From: Variovorax paradoxus
GTDB lineage: Bacteria; Pseudomonadota; Gammaproteobacteria; Burkholderiales; Burkholderiaceae_C
Assembly: GCF_029919115.1 (NCBI RefSeq)
Contig: NZ_CP123990.1
Location: forward strand, 5,172,501 to 5,236,500
Length of the DNA stretch: 64,000 bases
Reading direction: 5' to 3'
A program made the translations under genes and the position numbers. This document shows positions 9,062-17,662 of the stretch, one piece after another; position 1 is the stretch's first letter; each line of letters opens with the position of its first letter. Below the pieces are notes generated by a model. The model made no database searches, was not told the origin of the DNA, and saw nothing but the letters and a program-made list of their open reading frames with translations.

Positions 9062-11314
9062 CTGGCCTTCGCCCTTGCTGCGCTCGCTCTGTTCCATGGT
9101 GCCCGAGCGCAGAAGGTCGCCCGCCTCGTTGGCGACCACTGCCTCGCTGAAGTAATAGCCTTGTGCAAGGGTCGTGGAGCCCGTCGAGTGGAGGAATGCA
9201 CGCTGCGCTTCCGTCTCCAGGCCCTCGACGATGATGCCGATGCGTGCCTCTCGTGCCAGGTTCATGATGGCGCGCACGGTGGCTGCGCTGTCCGGGTCGT
9301 CAATGGCCCGCTTGAGCATCGACTGCGCGATCTTCAGGTGGTTGACCCGGTAGGTCCGCAGGTATTCGAACGACGAGTATTCAGTGCCGAAGTCGTCGAT
9401 GGCAATCCGCACGCCGAGCGCCCTGAGCTGCGGCAGCACTTCGTTGTGGCTCCACGTCATCTGGGCCAGCGTCGACTCCGTCACGTCGAACTCCAGGTCG
9501 GAAGGGTTGAGTTGCCATTTGGCCAGGCACTCGACCACGTCGCGAACCAGCTCGGCGCCTTTTCTGAGCTGCCCGAGCGACAGGTTGATGGCCACCACGG
9601 GCGGCGCCACGCCCTGTTCGCGCCAGAGGCTCATTTGCTTGCACGCTTCGTTCAGCGCCCAGCGGCCGAGCATGACGATGCCGCCGGTTCGTTCTGCAAT
9701 GGGTACGAAGGCGCTTGCGTCGAGAAGGCCCCGCTCCGGATGGTTCCAGCGCAGAAGCGCTTCCACGCCCACGATTTTTCCGGAAGACAGCTCGACCTGC
9801 GGTTGGTAGTAGAGCTCCAGCTGCTCGCGTTCGATCGCCTTCTTCAGGTCTTCGCCGAGTGCCACGCGGTCGCGCACCTCGTGGTCGATTTCTTCGGAAT
9901 GAAAGTGGAACTGGTTGCGTCCCTCTTCCTTCGACCGGTAGAGCGCCACATCTGCTTGCACGAGCATTTCGTCCGGGCTTGCGCTGCCCGCAATGTACGG
10001 GCAGATGCCGATGCTGACGGACACATGCACTTCGTTGCCGCCCAGCATGTAGGGGCGTGCCAGCTCCGCCTGGATTTTTGCGGCCAGCGCACCGGCGGCT
10101 GCGAGTTCGCCCATCTCGCTTTGCAGCACCGCGAACTCGTCGCCGCCCAGCCGGGCCACCACGTCGGTTTCGCGCGTGCATTTCTTCAGGCGCTGGGCCA
10201 CTTCGCGAAGCAGCAGGTCGCCCGTTGGATGGCCGAACATGTCGTTCACCGGCTTGAAATGATCCAGGTCGAGATAGTGGAGCGCAAAGGGCATGGAGCC
10301 TCGGCGTGCGGCGGCATGGGCCTGGTGAAGGCGCTCGGTCAGCGTGGCGCGGTTTGCAAGGCCGGTGAGACTGTCGGTGCGCGCCAGCCGCGCAAGCTGT
10401 TCTTCGGCCGCCTTGCGCTCGGTAACGTCGATGACGATGCCCTCGACCTCGATGAGCCGGCCCTCCTTGTCGCGGACCGGAACATAGCGGTTCTCCACCC
10501 AGCGCCGCGTGCCGTCGCCTGTACACAGGCGGTATTCGATGGAGGCGCCTTCCGCGTCTTTCTCCAGCACGCGGGCCATGGCGTCGGCAACGCCGGCCCG
10601 GTCGGCCGGGTCGATCAGCACGTCTGCCCATTCCGGGTTGGCCAGGAGGCCGGCCGGATCGTGGCCGAACTTGGTGATGTTGTGCGAGATGTAGATCAGC
10701 GGAAACGTGGGCTCGCCGCGCAGCCGGTACAGGATGGTCGGGCTGTTCTGCACGATGATGTTGGCGTCCGACAGCTCCCGGGTGCGCTCTTCGACGGCCT
10801 GCTCGAGCATGTTCATCTTGAAGGCGGCGTCTTGCGTCATTTGCCACTTCATCGTGAGCGCACTGGCCAGCTGGCGCACCTCGATCGGGTCGAACGGCTT
10901 CTTGAGCACCAGCAGGCGGTCGCGCGCATCCAGGCGCTCGAACACCTCCACCCACGACTGATCCGCATAGGCGGTGCAGATCACGATCTGCAGGCGCGGA
11001 TCCACCAGCCACAGCTGCTCGATCGTCTCTACGCCGTCCCAGCCCGGGGGCATGCGCATGTCGATGAAGGCCATGGCATAGGGCTCGTCCGCGTCCAGTG
11101 CCTCGCGCACCTTGGCAAGCGCTTCCTGTCCCTGGTAGGCGCTGTGCAGCACAAAGCCGGCCGAGGCCTGCGTGGCCGAGGTGCCGAACAGGGCCGCCTC
11201 CATGTCGTCCAGATCCGATGCTGCCGGCCGGGGCAGAAGAATCTTGCGGAAGTCTTCGTGAATCGCAGGCGTGTCGTCCGCCAGGAGAATGCGCCGGTTT
11301 TGCTCTTTGCTCAT
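9047..11314 (-). CDS. Receiver-PAS-GGDEF-EAL response regulator (c-di-GMP metabolism)
   Basis: This 755-residue cytoplasmic protein has four modules. Residues about 8-160 are a receiver (LLADDTPAIHEDF; acceptor Asp in FIDMRMPPGWDG near 81). A coiled linker leads to a PAS/PAC at about 200-310. A GGDEF domain has an intact RLGGDEFAVLQ near 388, so it may make c-di-GMP. An EAL domain at about 495-745 has GVEALLRW near 516 and NLSLGQLR, IDDFGTEYSSFEYL, so it may degrade c-di-GMP. Both active sites look intact; the net activity cannot be told. I start at ATG 11314 (MSKEQNRRILLADD); upstream in-frame codons precede the fold. No histidine kinase partner is adjacent. Confidence 0.92.
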   Translation of the reverse strand: MSKEQNRRILLADDTPAIHEDFRKILLPRPAASDLDDMEAALFGTSATQASAGFVLHSAYQGQEALAKVREALDADEPYAMAFIDMRMPPGWDGVETIEQLWLVDPRLQIVICTAYADQSWVEVFERLDARDRLLVLKKPFDPIEVRQLASALTMKWQMTQDAAFKMNMLEQAVEERTRELSDANIIVQNSPTILYRLRGEPTFPLIYISHNITKFGHDPAGLLANPEWADVLIDPADRAGVADAMARVLEKDAEGASIEYRLCTGDGTRRWVENRYVPVRDKEGRLIEVEGIVIDVTERKAAEEQLARLARTDSLTGLANRATLTERLHQAHAAARRGSMPFALHYLDLDHFKPVNDMFGHPTGDLLLREVAQRLKKCTRETDVVARLGGDEFAVLQSEMGELAAAGALAAKIQAELARPYMLGGNEVHVSVSIGICPYIAGSASPDEMLVQADVALYRSKEEGRNQFHFHSEEIDHEVRDRVALGEDLKKAIEREQLELYYQPQVELSSGKIVGVEALLRWNHPERGLLDASAFVPIAERTGGIVMLGRWALNEACKQMSLWREQGVAPPVVAINLSLGQLRKGAELVRDVVECLAKWQLNPSDLEFDVTESTLAQMTWSHNEVLPQLRALGVRIAIDDFGTEYSSFEYLRTYRVNHLKIAQSMLKRAIDDPDSAATVRAIMNLAREARIGIIVEGLETEAQRAFLHSTGSTTLAQGYYFSEAVVANEAGDLLRSGTMEQSERSKGEGQGRAD

Positions 11315-11715
11315 CGGGCTTCTTCTGCCTTCCTGGTTGCAAGTCGGGGCGTGATTGCTGCGCATGTGCGAACCAAATGCCTCATGTAGCGGCTCCTTGC
11401 ATGATCGATGCATTAGACACTTCGAAGTGTCATTTCGCTTGGGTTCAATGCCTATTCAAGGCCGTGCCGGTGGCCGCGAAGAAACATGCCTGTGCATTGG
11501 CCGCCGCGGGCGCAAATGCGGCAGTCCGCAGCCTCGGTTTGCCAATGGCAGTAGCATCCGCCTCTTCAAGCCGGCGGACCGCCCGCCGGCGCTGCTCGTC
11601 GACCAGCGCAATGACCTTCCTTTCGGAATCAATCGCCGTGAACAAGAAAATGCATGAGCCAAGCACGCAGAGGCGCCCGAGACCGCCTGTACGCACCACC
11701 GTCAAGGACGCAATG
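11315..11715. other. Gene-free stretch with palindromes between divergent genes
   Basis: About 400 bases hold no convincing gene. A perfect 16-bp palindrome GACACTTCGAAGTGTC lies at 11416-11431, and just before it is TGCAT-GATCG-ATGCA (11398-11412). Both sit 84-117 bases upstream of the GGDEF/EAL start and could be an operator. Open frames across 11460-11700 lack ribosome-binding sites and a convincing codon pattern. Confidence 0.5.
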
Positions 11716-12018
11716 ATGAAGCGCGACACCGATGTCGATACAGCGACATCGGCGCTCAGGGCCGCTGCCGACGACGTTACCGCCAGCGTTGCCGAACTGA
11801 TGCACCTCATTGGCCCGAAAGCAGCTTCCACTCCCCTGGAGTGGCGAAGCGGCGGCGCCGATCGCATCGACGCCTGCAAGCAGTTCGGCCTTGTTGGCGA
11901 GATTCACGACGTGACCTTTCAGTTGCGTGCACTGCAACGGGCGGCCGAGTTGGCCGCACGTCGCGCACGCCGCCGCGCCGCCGAAGAGATCGCCCGGCGC
12001 GAAGGCTCCGGCAGCTGA
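11716..12018 (+). CDS. Small hypothetical protein, basic helical C-terminus
   Basis: A 100-residue product with an AAGGA site (11704-11708) correctly spaced before the ATG pair at 11713/11716. The sequence is probably all helical. The first half (TSALRAAADDVTASVAELM) is amphipathic and the last 35 residues are an Ala/Arg/Glu-rich helix with RRARRRAAEEIARRE. I do not recognise a family. It stands alone between the GGDEF/EAL gene and the TetR locus. Nucleic-acid binding or a coiled coil are possible from the basic tail, but there is no direct evidence. Confidence 0.5.
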   Translation: MKRDTDVDTATSALRAAADDVTASVAELMHLIGPKAASTPLEWRSGGADRIDACKQFGLVGEIHDVTFQLRALQRAAELAARRARRRAAEEIARREGSGS

Positions 12019-12040
12019 AAAGCACAGCAACACCCAGCAA

Positions 12041-12065
12041 CACTACTGCCCGCGGGGCTGTAGTG
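12041..12065. repeat. Hairpin after the small hypothetical gene
   Basis: CACTAC (12041-12046) and GTAGTG (12060-12065) enclose a GC-rich core that pairs further (GCC/GGC). No T-run follows, so its role as a terminator is uncertain. Confidence 0.3.
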
Positions 12066-12187
12066 GCGTGCCGGCACAAGGCGCCCATAATCCGCCTGCG
12101 GCCACGCCAGAGGTCGCATTGAGCCGAAGACTGCGCTCCGATCAAGGCGAGCCAGCCACCTTCTTTCTGGCCTCACGGGATGACATC

Positions 12188-12403
12188 ATGAGCGTATTGC
12201 AGATGTTTCTACCGGCCTCGGAACCAGCGCGCAGCGAGGCGCTGGAGCAGTTCAGAAAAACACACCACCTGCCGCGCCACCTCGTACGTGGCATCGGGCG
12301 CAAGACCCCGGGCGCGCCCGGCCCGATCGCGTTCGTCGGGCCGATGCAAAGCCAGCAACAGGCGTCGTCACCGGCCTTGCGTACCCCGGCTGCGCCGGAA
12401 TAG
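12188..12403 (+). CDS. Small hypothetical protein (uncertain)
   Basis: A possible 71-residue product beginning MSVLQMFLPASEPARSEALEQF, with a weak GGGA upstream. The C-terminal half is Pro/Gly/Ala-rich and low in complexity. It converges on the TetR gene with a 9-base gap. No family is recognised. It is listed because it fills an otherwise empty stretch and its first 40 residues look protein-like, but it may not be expressed. Confidence 0.3.
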   Translation: MSVLQMFLPASEPARSEALEQFRKTHHLPRHLVRGIGRKTPGAPGPIAFVGPMQSQQQASSPALRTPAAPE

Positions 12404-12412
12404 GCGTCCAGG

Positions 12413-13000
12413 TCAACTACGCGCCGGAGGCGGCGACAGCCTGGCCAGCACCGACGCACGGCAGACATCCAGGATTTCGTCGGCAAGGGGCGAATCGTCC
12501 GGGCACGCGCGCGACAGCACGATCGCGCCGATCACTTGCGCAATGACGTCGATCTGCCTGGCGCGCGCGTCGCCTGCCTGGCCGCGTTTCTCCGCATCGC
12601 CAGACCGGTTTCCCAGGGTCGCGAGCATGTCTTCCAGGCCGGCCGCAAAAGCCGTCCTGACTGCCTCCGGCTGACGCGCAGCGTCTCCGCACAGCGCAGC
12701 CATCGTGCAACCTTCGCCCGGGGCATCGCGGTGCGCGCGGGACAGGTAGTGATCGACGAAATCTCTTGCAGCAACGCCTTCGGCCTTTGCTGCAGTCTGC
12801 GCAAACCCGCAAGTGGCTGCTTCCGCCATCAGGTCGGTCTTGGAGCCGAAGTGCTTGTAGAACCCGCCGTGGGTAAAGCCTGCCTCCGCCATCAAGTCTG
12901 CAATCCCCACCCCGTCGTAGCCGCGCTCGCGAAACAGCGTGGAGGCCGTCTCGACGATGTGCGCCCGGTTGGCCTGCGCCTGCGCCTTGGTGACCTTCAT
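12413..13000 (-). CDS. TetR-family transcriptional repressor
   Basis: The 195-residue protein has the TetR N-terminal helix-turn-helix: RAHIVETASTLFRERGYDGVGIADLMAEAGFTHGGFYKHFGSKTDLM. A divergent C-terminal ligand-binding domain follows. The start is set at ATG 13000 (MKVTKAQAQANR); the frame extends 16 codons further into the operator. It is divergent from the old-yellow-enzyme operon, with a large inverted repeat between them, so it probably represses that operon and itself. The inducer is likely an electrophile or aromatic substrate of those enzymes, by inference from context only. Confidence 0.9.
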   Translation of the reverse strand: MKVTKAQAQANRAHIVETASTLFRERGYDGVGIADLMAEAGFTHGGFYKHFGSKTDLMAEAATCGFAQTAAKAEGVAARDFVDHYLSRAHRDAPGEGCTMAALCGDAARQPEAVRTAFAAGLEDMLATLGNRSGDAEKRGQAGDARARQIDVIAQVIGAIVLSRACPDDSPLADEILDVCRASVLARLSPPPARS

Positions 13001-13048
13001 GTCCAGGATCTCTCTCGGTGTGCCATCAGCGAAGCCATGAATATACAT

Positions 13049-13100
13049 TGATGTCGATCATCATCAAAGCTCTTGACATTAAAGATGATGATCGACATCA
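13049..13100. promoter_or_regulatory. TetR operator (17-bp inverted repeat) and operon promoter
   Basis: TGATGTCGATCATCATC (13049-13065) and GATGATGATCGACATCA (13084-13100) are perfect inverted copies separated by 18 bases. They lie in the 127-base gap between the divergent TetR and old-yellow-enzyme genes. A TTGACA (13073-13078) sits between the arms as a candidate -35, which would put the -10 inside the right arm. Bound repressor would then occlude the promoter. Confidence 0.75.
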
Positions 13101-13127
13101 TTGCGTCACTTGGCACAGCAAACGAAC

Positions 13128-14219
13128 ATGACCGACAAAACGCTTTTCGAGCCCTACGACCTCGGCCCCATCAGACTTGCGAACCGCATCGTGATGGCAC
13201 CACTGACGCGCAACCGCGCCGGCACGGGCCTGATGCCCGGCGAGTACGCCGCCACCTACTACGGCCAACGCGCCTCGGCCGGCCTGATCATCACCGAGGC
13301 CACGCAGATCTCGGCCGATGCCCAGGGCTACCAGGACACCCCCGGCCTTTACACGCAGCAGCAGATCGAAGGTTGGCGCAAGGTGACCGACGCGGTTCAC
13401 GCCAGGGGCGGGCGCATCTTCGTCCAGCTGTGGCACGTGGGCCGCATCTCCCATGTCGACCTCCGTCCCGGAGGGACGGCGCCAGTGGCGCCCTCTGCGA
13501 TCCGCGCCGCGGCCAAGACCTTCGTCAACAATGGTTTTCATGACGTATCGGAGCCGCGTGCGTTGGCCTTGGATGAGATACCGGGAATCGTCGAGGACTT
13601 CCGCCGGGCGGCGGCCAACGCGATGGCCGTCGGGTTCGACGGCGTCGAGGTCCACGGTGCCAACGGCTACCTGCTGGAGCAATTCATCAAGGACGGCGCA
13701 AATACCCGAACCGACGCCTACGGCGGCTCCATAGAGAACCGCGCGCGCCTGCTGCTCGAAGTCACGGCCGCAGTGGCGAAGGAAACCGGTGCCGAACGCA
13801 CGGGCGTGCGTCTCTCGCCAGTGTCTTCGGCCGGTGCCATTTCGTGCAGCGATCCGCAGCCGCAGTACGACTACATCGCCGAGCAGCTCAGTGCCCTGGG
13901 CGTCGTCTACCTGCATGTGGTCGAAGGCGCCACCGGTGGTCCTCGCGATTCCGCGCCATTCGATTTCGATTCGTTGCGCAGCCGCTTCAAGAACACCTAC
14001 CTTGCCAACAACGGGTATGACCTCGAACTGGCCAATGCCCGGTTGAGCGAGGGCAAGGCCGACCTGTTCGCCTTCGGCCGCCCCTTCATCAGCAACCCCG
14101 ATCTGGTCGAAAGACTGGAGACCGGTGCACCCCTCAACGCGCTGGATCCCGCCACGCTCTATGGCGGCGGCGCCAAGGGCTATATCGACTATCCAGCCCT
14201 CGCCAATTCCAACGCCTGA
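13128..14219 (+). CDS. Old yellow enzyme family alkene reductase (NemA-like)
   Basis: The 363-residue FMN TIM-barrel protein resembles NemA/OYE, which reduces activated C=C bonds or nitro compounds with NAD(P)H. Visible are FEPYDLGPIRLANRIVMAPLTRNRA at the start, GRIFVQLWHVGRISH, a GFDGVEVHGANGYLLEQFIKDGANTRTDAYGGSIENRARLL block carrying the FMN and substrate His/Asn region, and ADLFAFGRPFISNPDL. Length is typical. It is the first gene after the TetR operator and is followed by three more enzymes on the same strand. Together they suggest a detoxification or enone-degradation operon. Confidence 0.93.
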   Translation: MTDKTLFEPYDLGPIRLANRIVMAPLTRNRAGTGLMPGEYAATYYGQRASAGLIITEATQISADAQGYQDTPGLYTQQQIEGWRKVTDAVHARGGRIFVQLWHVGRISHVDLRPGGTAPVAPSAIRAAAKTFVNNGFHDVSEPRALALDEIPGIVEDFRRAAANAMAVGFDGVEVHGANGYLLEQFIKDGANTRTDAYGGSIENRARLLLEVTAAVAKETGAERTGVRLSPVSSAGAISCSDPQPQYDYIAEQLSALGVVYLHVVEGATGGPRDSAPFDFDSLRSRFKNTYLANNGYDLELANARLSEGKADLFAFGRPFISNPDLVERLETGAPLNALDPATLYGGGAKGYIDYPALANSNA

Positions 14220-14246
14220 CAGCCGTTCTTCAAAAAGAGGCAACAC

Positions 14247-15233
14247 ATGACATTCAAGGCACTGCTCGCCAGCAAGACGGGCGACACCATTTCAACCAGC
14301 CTCGTCGACTTCGAAGACGTGGACCTGATGCCGGGCGATGTCACCGTCGCGGTCGAGTACTCCACCGTGAACTACAAGGACGCGATGGCCCTCGGCGGCC
14401 GTTCCCCGGTCATCCGCCAGTTTCCGCTGATTCCGGGAATCGACTTTGCCGGCGTGGTCGAGTCTTCGACCTATCCGGGACTCGCCGCCGGCGACCGTGT
14501 GCTGGCGACCGGCTGGGGACTGAGCCAGACGCACCACGGCGGCTTCGCGCAGAAGGCGCGGGTGAACGGCGATTGGCTGGTCAAGGTCCCGGAGGTCTTT
14601 TCGACCCGCGACGCCATGGCCATTGGCACCGCCGGTTTCACCGCCATGTTGTCCGTGCTCGCCCTGGAGCATGGCGGCCTCGCGCCCGAGCGCGGCGATG
14701 TGCTGGTGACCGGCGCCAATGGCGGTGCGGGCTCCGTGGCAATTGCGCTGCTGTCGGGCCTTGGCTATCGCGTGATCGCCTCGACCGGGCGGCTGGAGGA
14801 AGCCGAGTACTTGCGCACGCTGGGCGCGGCAGACGTCATCGACCGCCACACCTTGTCCGAACCCGGCGCACCGATCGCCAAGGAGCGATGGGCCGGGGCC
14901 ATCGACTCGGTCGGCAGCCATACATTGGCAAACGTCCTGGCGCAGACCCGGTACCGCGGCGTGGTCGCGGCCTTCGGCCTCGCGCAGGGCGCGGACCTGC
15001 CGGCCTCCGTCCTGCCCTTCATCCTGCGCAACGTCACCCTGGCCGGCATCGACTCGGTGAATGCACCGCAGCCGGCGCGGCTGCAGGCCTGGTCGCGCCT
15101 TGCCAGCGACCTAGACCTGCAAAAGCTTGGACGGACAACCAAGGTGATTGGCCTGGCCCAAGTGCCTGAAGTGGCCAGCCAGGTACTCGCAGGAAAAGTC
15201 CAGGGCCGCACCATTGTCGATGTGCGTGCGTGA
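14247..15233 (+). CDS. MDR-family NADPH oxidoreductase (AcuI/YhdH-like)
   Basis: A 328-residue medium-chain dehydrogenase/reductase without zinc ligands. It matches the YhdH/AcuI branch (acrylyl-CoA or quinone-type reductases): VEYSTVNYKDAMALGG, PLIPGIDFAGVVE, GWGLSQTHHGGFAQKARV and the nucleotide-binding VTGANGGAGSVAIALLSGLGYRVIASTGR. An AGAGG site precedes the ATG. It is 27 bases after the old yellow enzyme in the TetR-controlled set. The substrate is probably an alpha,beta-unsaturated carbonyl compound or acyl-CoA, which the sequence cannot decide. Confidence 0.9.
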   Translation: MTFKALLASKTGDTISTSLVDFEDVDLMPGDVTVAVEYSTVNYKDAMALGGRSPVIRQFPLIPGIDFAGVVESSTYPGLAAGDRVLATGWGLSQTHHGGFAQKARVNGDWLVKVPEVFSTRDAMAIGTAGFTAMLSVLALEHGGLAPERGDVLVTGANGGAGSVAIALLSGLGYRVIASTGRLEEAEYLRTLGAADVIDRHTLSEPGAPIAKERWAGAIDSVGSHTLANVLAQTRYRGVVAAFGLAQGADLPASVLPFILRNVTLAGIDSVNAPQPARLQAWSRLASDLDLQKLGRTTKVIGLAQVPEVASQVLAGKVQGRTIVDVRA

Positions 15234-15261
15234 CCGGCCGCGGTCGACATCCAGGACCGGC

Positions 15262-16092
15262 ATGCCGTACATCAACACCCCCACGCGATCCATCGATGTC
15301 GGGGGCACCGCCTTTGCGTACCGGGACTTGGGGCCGCAAAGCGGCGTGCCGCTGGTCCTGCTCAACCAGTGGGGCGCCGTGCTCGACAATTTCGATCCGC
15401 GGATCGTCGATGGACTTGCGCGCGGGCATCGCGTCATTGCTACCGACTACCGGGGGATCGGCGCTTCTGGCGGCACGGCACCCGTGACCGTCGATGCCAT
15501 GGCACGGGATGCGATTGCATTGATCCATGCGCTGGGCTTCGAGAAGGTCGACCTGCTCGGTTTCTCCCTCGGAGGCTTCGTGGCGCAGGACATCGTGCTG
15601 AGAGCGCCCGACCTCGTACGCCGGCTCATCCTGACCGGTACCGGGCCGGCAGGCGGCACGGGCATCGATGAAGTCGGAGCGGTCTCTTGGCCGCTGATGG
15701 CCAAGGGACTGTTGACGCTGCGCGATCCGAAGACCTACCTGTTCTTCACCTCCACTGCCAATGGCCGGCAGGCGGCGAAAGCCTTCCTGGAGCGCTTGAA
15801 GGAGCGCAAGGCGGGCCGCGACAAGGCGCCGACGCCCGGTGCCTTCCTGCGCCAACTGAAGGCTATACAGGCCTGGGGCAGGGAGGCGCCGCAGGATCTC
15901 GGCCGCATCCGCATTCCGGTGCTGATTGCCAACGGCGACAACGACATCATGGTGCCCACCGTGAACAGCCATGACATGGCGCGGCGCATCGCCGGCTCGC
16001 AACTGGTGATCTACAAGGACGCCGGGCATGGCGGCATATTTCAGTACCACGGCGAGTTCGTGCCCAAGGCGCTGGCCTTCCTCGGCGACTGA
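15262..16092 (+). CDS. Alpha/beta hydrolase
   Basis: The 276-residue alpha/beta-hydrolase fold protein has an oxyanion region LLNQWGAVLDNFDP, nucleophile elbow GFSLGG (Ser), a likely acid in IANGDNDIMVP and the catalytic His in DAGHGGIFQ. I start at ATG 15262 (MPYINTPTRSIDVGG), which has AGGA upstream; the frame extends into the preceding gene. It is the third gene of the TetR-linked operon. Family members include haloperoxidase-like esterases and ring-cleavage hydrolases. The substrate is unknown. Confidence 0.88.
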   Translation: MPYINTPTRSIDVGGTAFAYRDLGPQSGVPLVLLNQWGAVLDNFDPRIVDGLARGHRVIATDYRGIGASGGTAPVTVDAMARDAIALIHALGFEKVDLLGFSLGGFVAQDIVLRAPDLVRRLILTGTGPAGGTGIDEVGAVSWPLMAKGLLTLRDPKTYLFFTSTANGRQAAKAFLERLKERKAGRDKAPTPGAFLRQLKAIQAWGREAPQDLGRIRIPVLIANGDNDIMVPTVNSHDMARRIAGSQLVIYKDAGHGGIFQYHGEFVPKALAFLGD

Positions 16093-16116
16093 GACGATCA
16101 ACGACAGGAGAGCGGC

Positions 16117-16944
16117 TTGAATACACACACAACCGTCAACGTCGCAGGCAAGCGCGCGCTGGTGACCGGCGCATCCAGCGGCATCGGCGCGGCAATTGCG
16201 CGTGAGCTGGCGGCGCTCGGCGTCGACCTGGTGTTGACAGCGCGGCGCCGCGACGCGCTCGAAGCGGTCGCGGCAACCTGCAGGGGCGTAAACGTCGAGA
16301 TCGTCACCGCAGATCTCGGCAAGCCCGATGCCGCGCGCGCGTTGTGGAACGAGGCAATCGCCGGCGGCCCGATAGACATCCTGGTCAACAACGCCGGCTT
16401 CGGCTACTTCCGCCGCTTCGACGAGGTCGACTGGGCGCGAGACGCAGAACTCATCCAGCTCAACATGACTTCGCTCGTCGCGCTCGCGCGATGCTTCGTC
16501 GATGCACACAAGACAAGCACCGCACCTGCGCACATGGTGAACATCGCATCGACCGGTGCATACCAGTCAGTGCCGAACATGGCGCTGTACGCCGCGTCGA
16601 AGGCGTTTGTCCGCAACTTCAGCGAGGGCCTCCATGACGAGCACCGCGGCACCTCGCTGTCGGTGACCTGCATCTGCCCCGGCGGTACTGACACCGCCTT
16701 CCATGCCGCATCCGGCGGGGGCGACTACTCGTGGCTCGCAAACGCATCGACGAAGAGCGCGGAGTTTGTGGCGCACGCCGCAATCCGCGCAATGCTGCAA
16801 GGCAAGCGCACGGTGGTGCCGGGCCTGTTCAACAAGCTGTCGTGCTTTGGTGTGCGCTTCCTGACGCGGAGGTTCGCATCGCGGGTGGCGACGCGAGTGC
16901 TCGGCAAGCCGCGGTTCGTGCTGCCGATGCGAAGAGAGGCTTGA
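16117..16944 (+). CDS. Short-chain dehydrogenase/reductase
   Basis: This 275-residue classical SDR has the cofactor motif VTGASSGIGAAIA, NNAGFGYF, the catalytic Ser in NIASTGAYQS and the YAASK catalytic Tyr/Lys. The start is a TTG at 16117 with a strong AGGAGAG site at 16106-16112. It is the last gene of the TetR-linked enzyme set, ahead of a tRNA gene on the other strand. The substrate is unknown; many relatives act on ketones or lipids. Confidence 0.88.
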   Translation: MNTHTTVNVAGKRALVTGASSGIGAAIARELAALGVDLVLTARRRDALEAVAATCRGVNVEIVTADLGKPDAARALWNEAIAGGPIDILVNNAGFGYFRRFDEVDWARDAELIQLNMTSLVALARCFVDAHKTSTAPAHMVNIASTGAYQSVPNMALYAASKAFVRNFSEGLHDEHRGTSLSVTCICPGGTDTAFHAASGGGDYSWLANASTKSAEFVAHAAIRAMLQGKRTVVPGLFNKLSCFGVRFLTRRFASRVATRVLGKPRFVLPMRREA

Positions 16945-17004
16945 GGAGAAGCGGGCAGCTATCGGCGGGAATTCGTGCCGTGCCGTGCCGCGATGACGGT
17001 GCCG

Positions 17005-17079
17005 TGGTGCCTTCGACAGGAATCGAACCTGTATCTGAGTCTTAGGAGGACCCCGTTCTATCCATTGAACTACGAAGAC
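17005..17079 (-). tRNA. tRNA-Arg (anticodon CCU)
   Basis: A complete cloverleaf is visible on the minus strand. The acceptor stem is GTCTTCG/CGAAGGC, the anticodon stem GGGTC/GACTC encloses loop CTCCTAA with anticodon CCT, the T-arm is CAGG-TTCGATT-CCTG, and the 3' CCA is encoded. It decodes the rare AGG codon. Confidence 0.95.
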
Positions 17080-17134
17080 GGTGGACGGCCCGAACTTTAC
17101 CAGTTCGGTCGTGCTTCGAACCGCCCGGTGGGGC

Positions 17135-17374
17135 TCAGCGCAGGCCGACGCGCGAGGCGTGCCAGCGCAACACCGCCGCTCGGGCGGGGTCGGAGGCTTC
17201 GATGCGGTCGGCACGCGTTTGCAGGGCGCGCATTTCCTCGACCTCGCCGATGATCTTGCCTGGGCTCAGCAACGCCTGAACGAGCACGCTTGCTTCTTCT
17301 GCAAGCGCCTTGAGCGCGCCAGCCAAGCCACTGCCGAATGTGCTCGCGCTGGACGATCGGTCAAGGGTAGACAT
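17135..17374 (-). CDS. Small helical protein, paralog of the one at 34773-35009
   Basis: The 79-residue product starts at ATG 17374 after an AGGAG site. Its core, LAGALKALAEEASVLVQALLSPGKIIGEVEEMRALQTRADRIEASDPARAAVLRWHASRVGLR, is closely related to the small protein at 34773-35009. Both share LLSP(G/N)KII(G/S)EVE(E/Q)MR(A/S)LQ, IEA(S/T)DPA(R/Q)A, VLR and the C-terminal R(V/I)GLR. The family is unknown to me. It is probably two helices with a conserved LLSPxKII turn, with no signal peptide or membrane segment. It lies just downstream of the tRNA gene on the same strand. Confidence 0.75.
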   Translation of the reverse strand: MSTLDRSSSASTFGSGLAGALKALAEEASVLVQALLSPGKIIGEVEEMRALQTRADRIEASDPARAAVLRWHASRVGLR

Positions 17375-17553
17375 AAAGGGGACTCCTGGATCTGGTGAAT
17401 GGGGTGACCCCTCTATTCTAGGGTTTACCCGAATACACCCCGGAGCGGGGGAAATGGCCCGAGCCGAGCCAGGAGCCCATCCTGCGCATGCCTGTGAGCT
17501 CGCTCGTCCAACCACACGGCGCGGGCTAACCCCAAGACAAAATCTTTGAAAAG

Positions 17554-17567
17554 TTGACCATGGTCAA
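17554..17567. promoter_or_regulatory. Crp/Fnr-type operator upstream of tctC
   Basis: TTGACCATGGTCAA is a perfect 14-bp palindrome with TTGA/TCAA half-sites, 95 bases before the tctC start. The same architecture, with the same AAAG prefix, recurs at 22441-22454 before oxc. The Crp/Fnr protein encoded between the two operons is the likely ligand. No other feature is evident in the 288-base gap from 17375 to 17662. Confidence 0.75.
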
Positions 17568-17662
17568 GCAAGCGACGTTCGTGCTGCGCGCACCATCTGC
17601 CCTGTTCGCATCTCGGCTCAGATTCTTTAAAAAATAGAGCGCACCCTTACACAGGAGACAAC

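Noticed and set aside
17005..17400. Integration (att) site at the tRNA-Arg gene
   Set aside because: No integrase gene and no repeated copy of the tRNA 3' end were found nearby.
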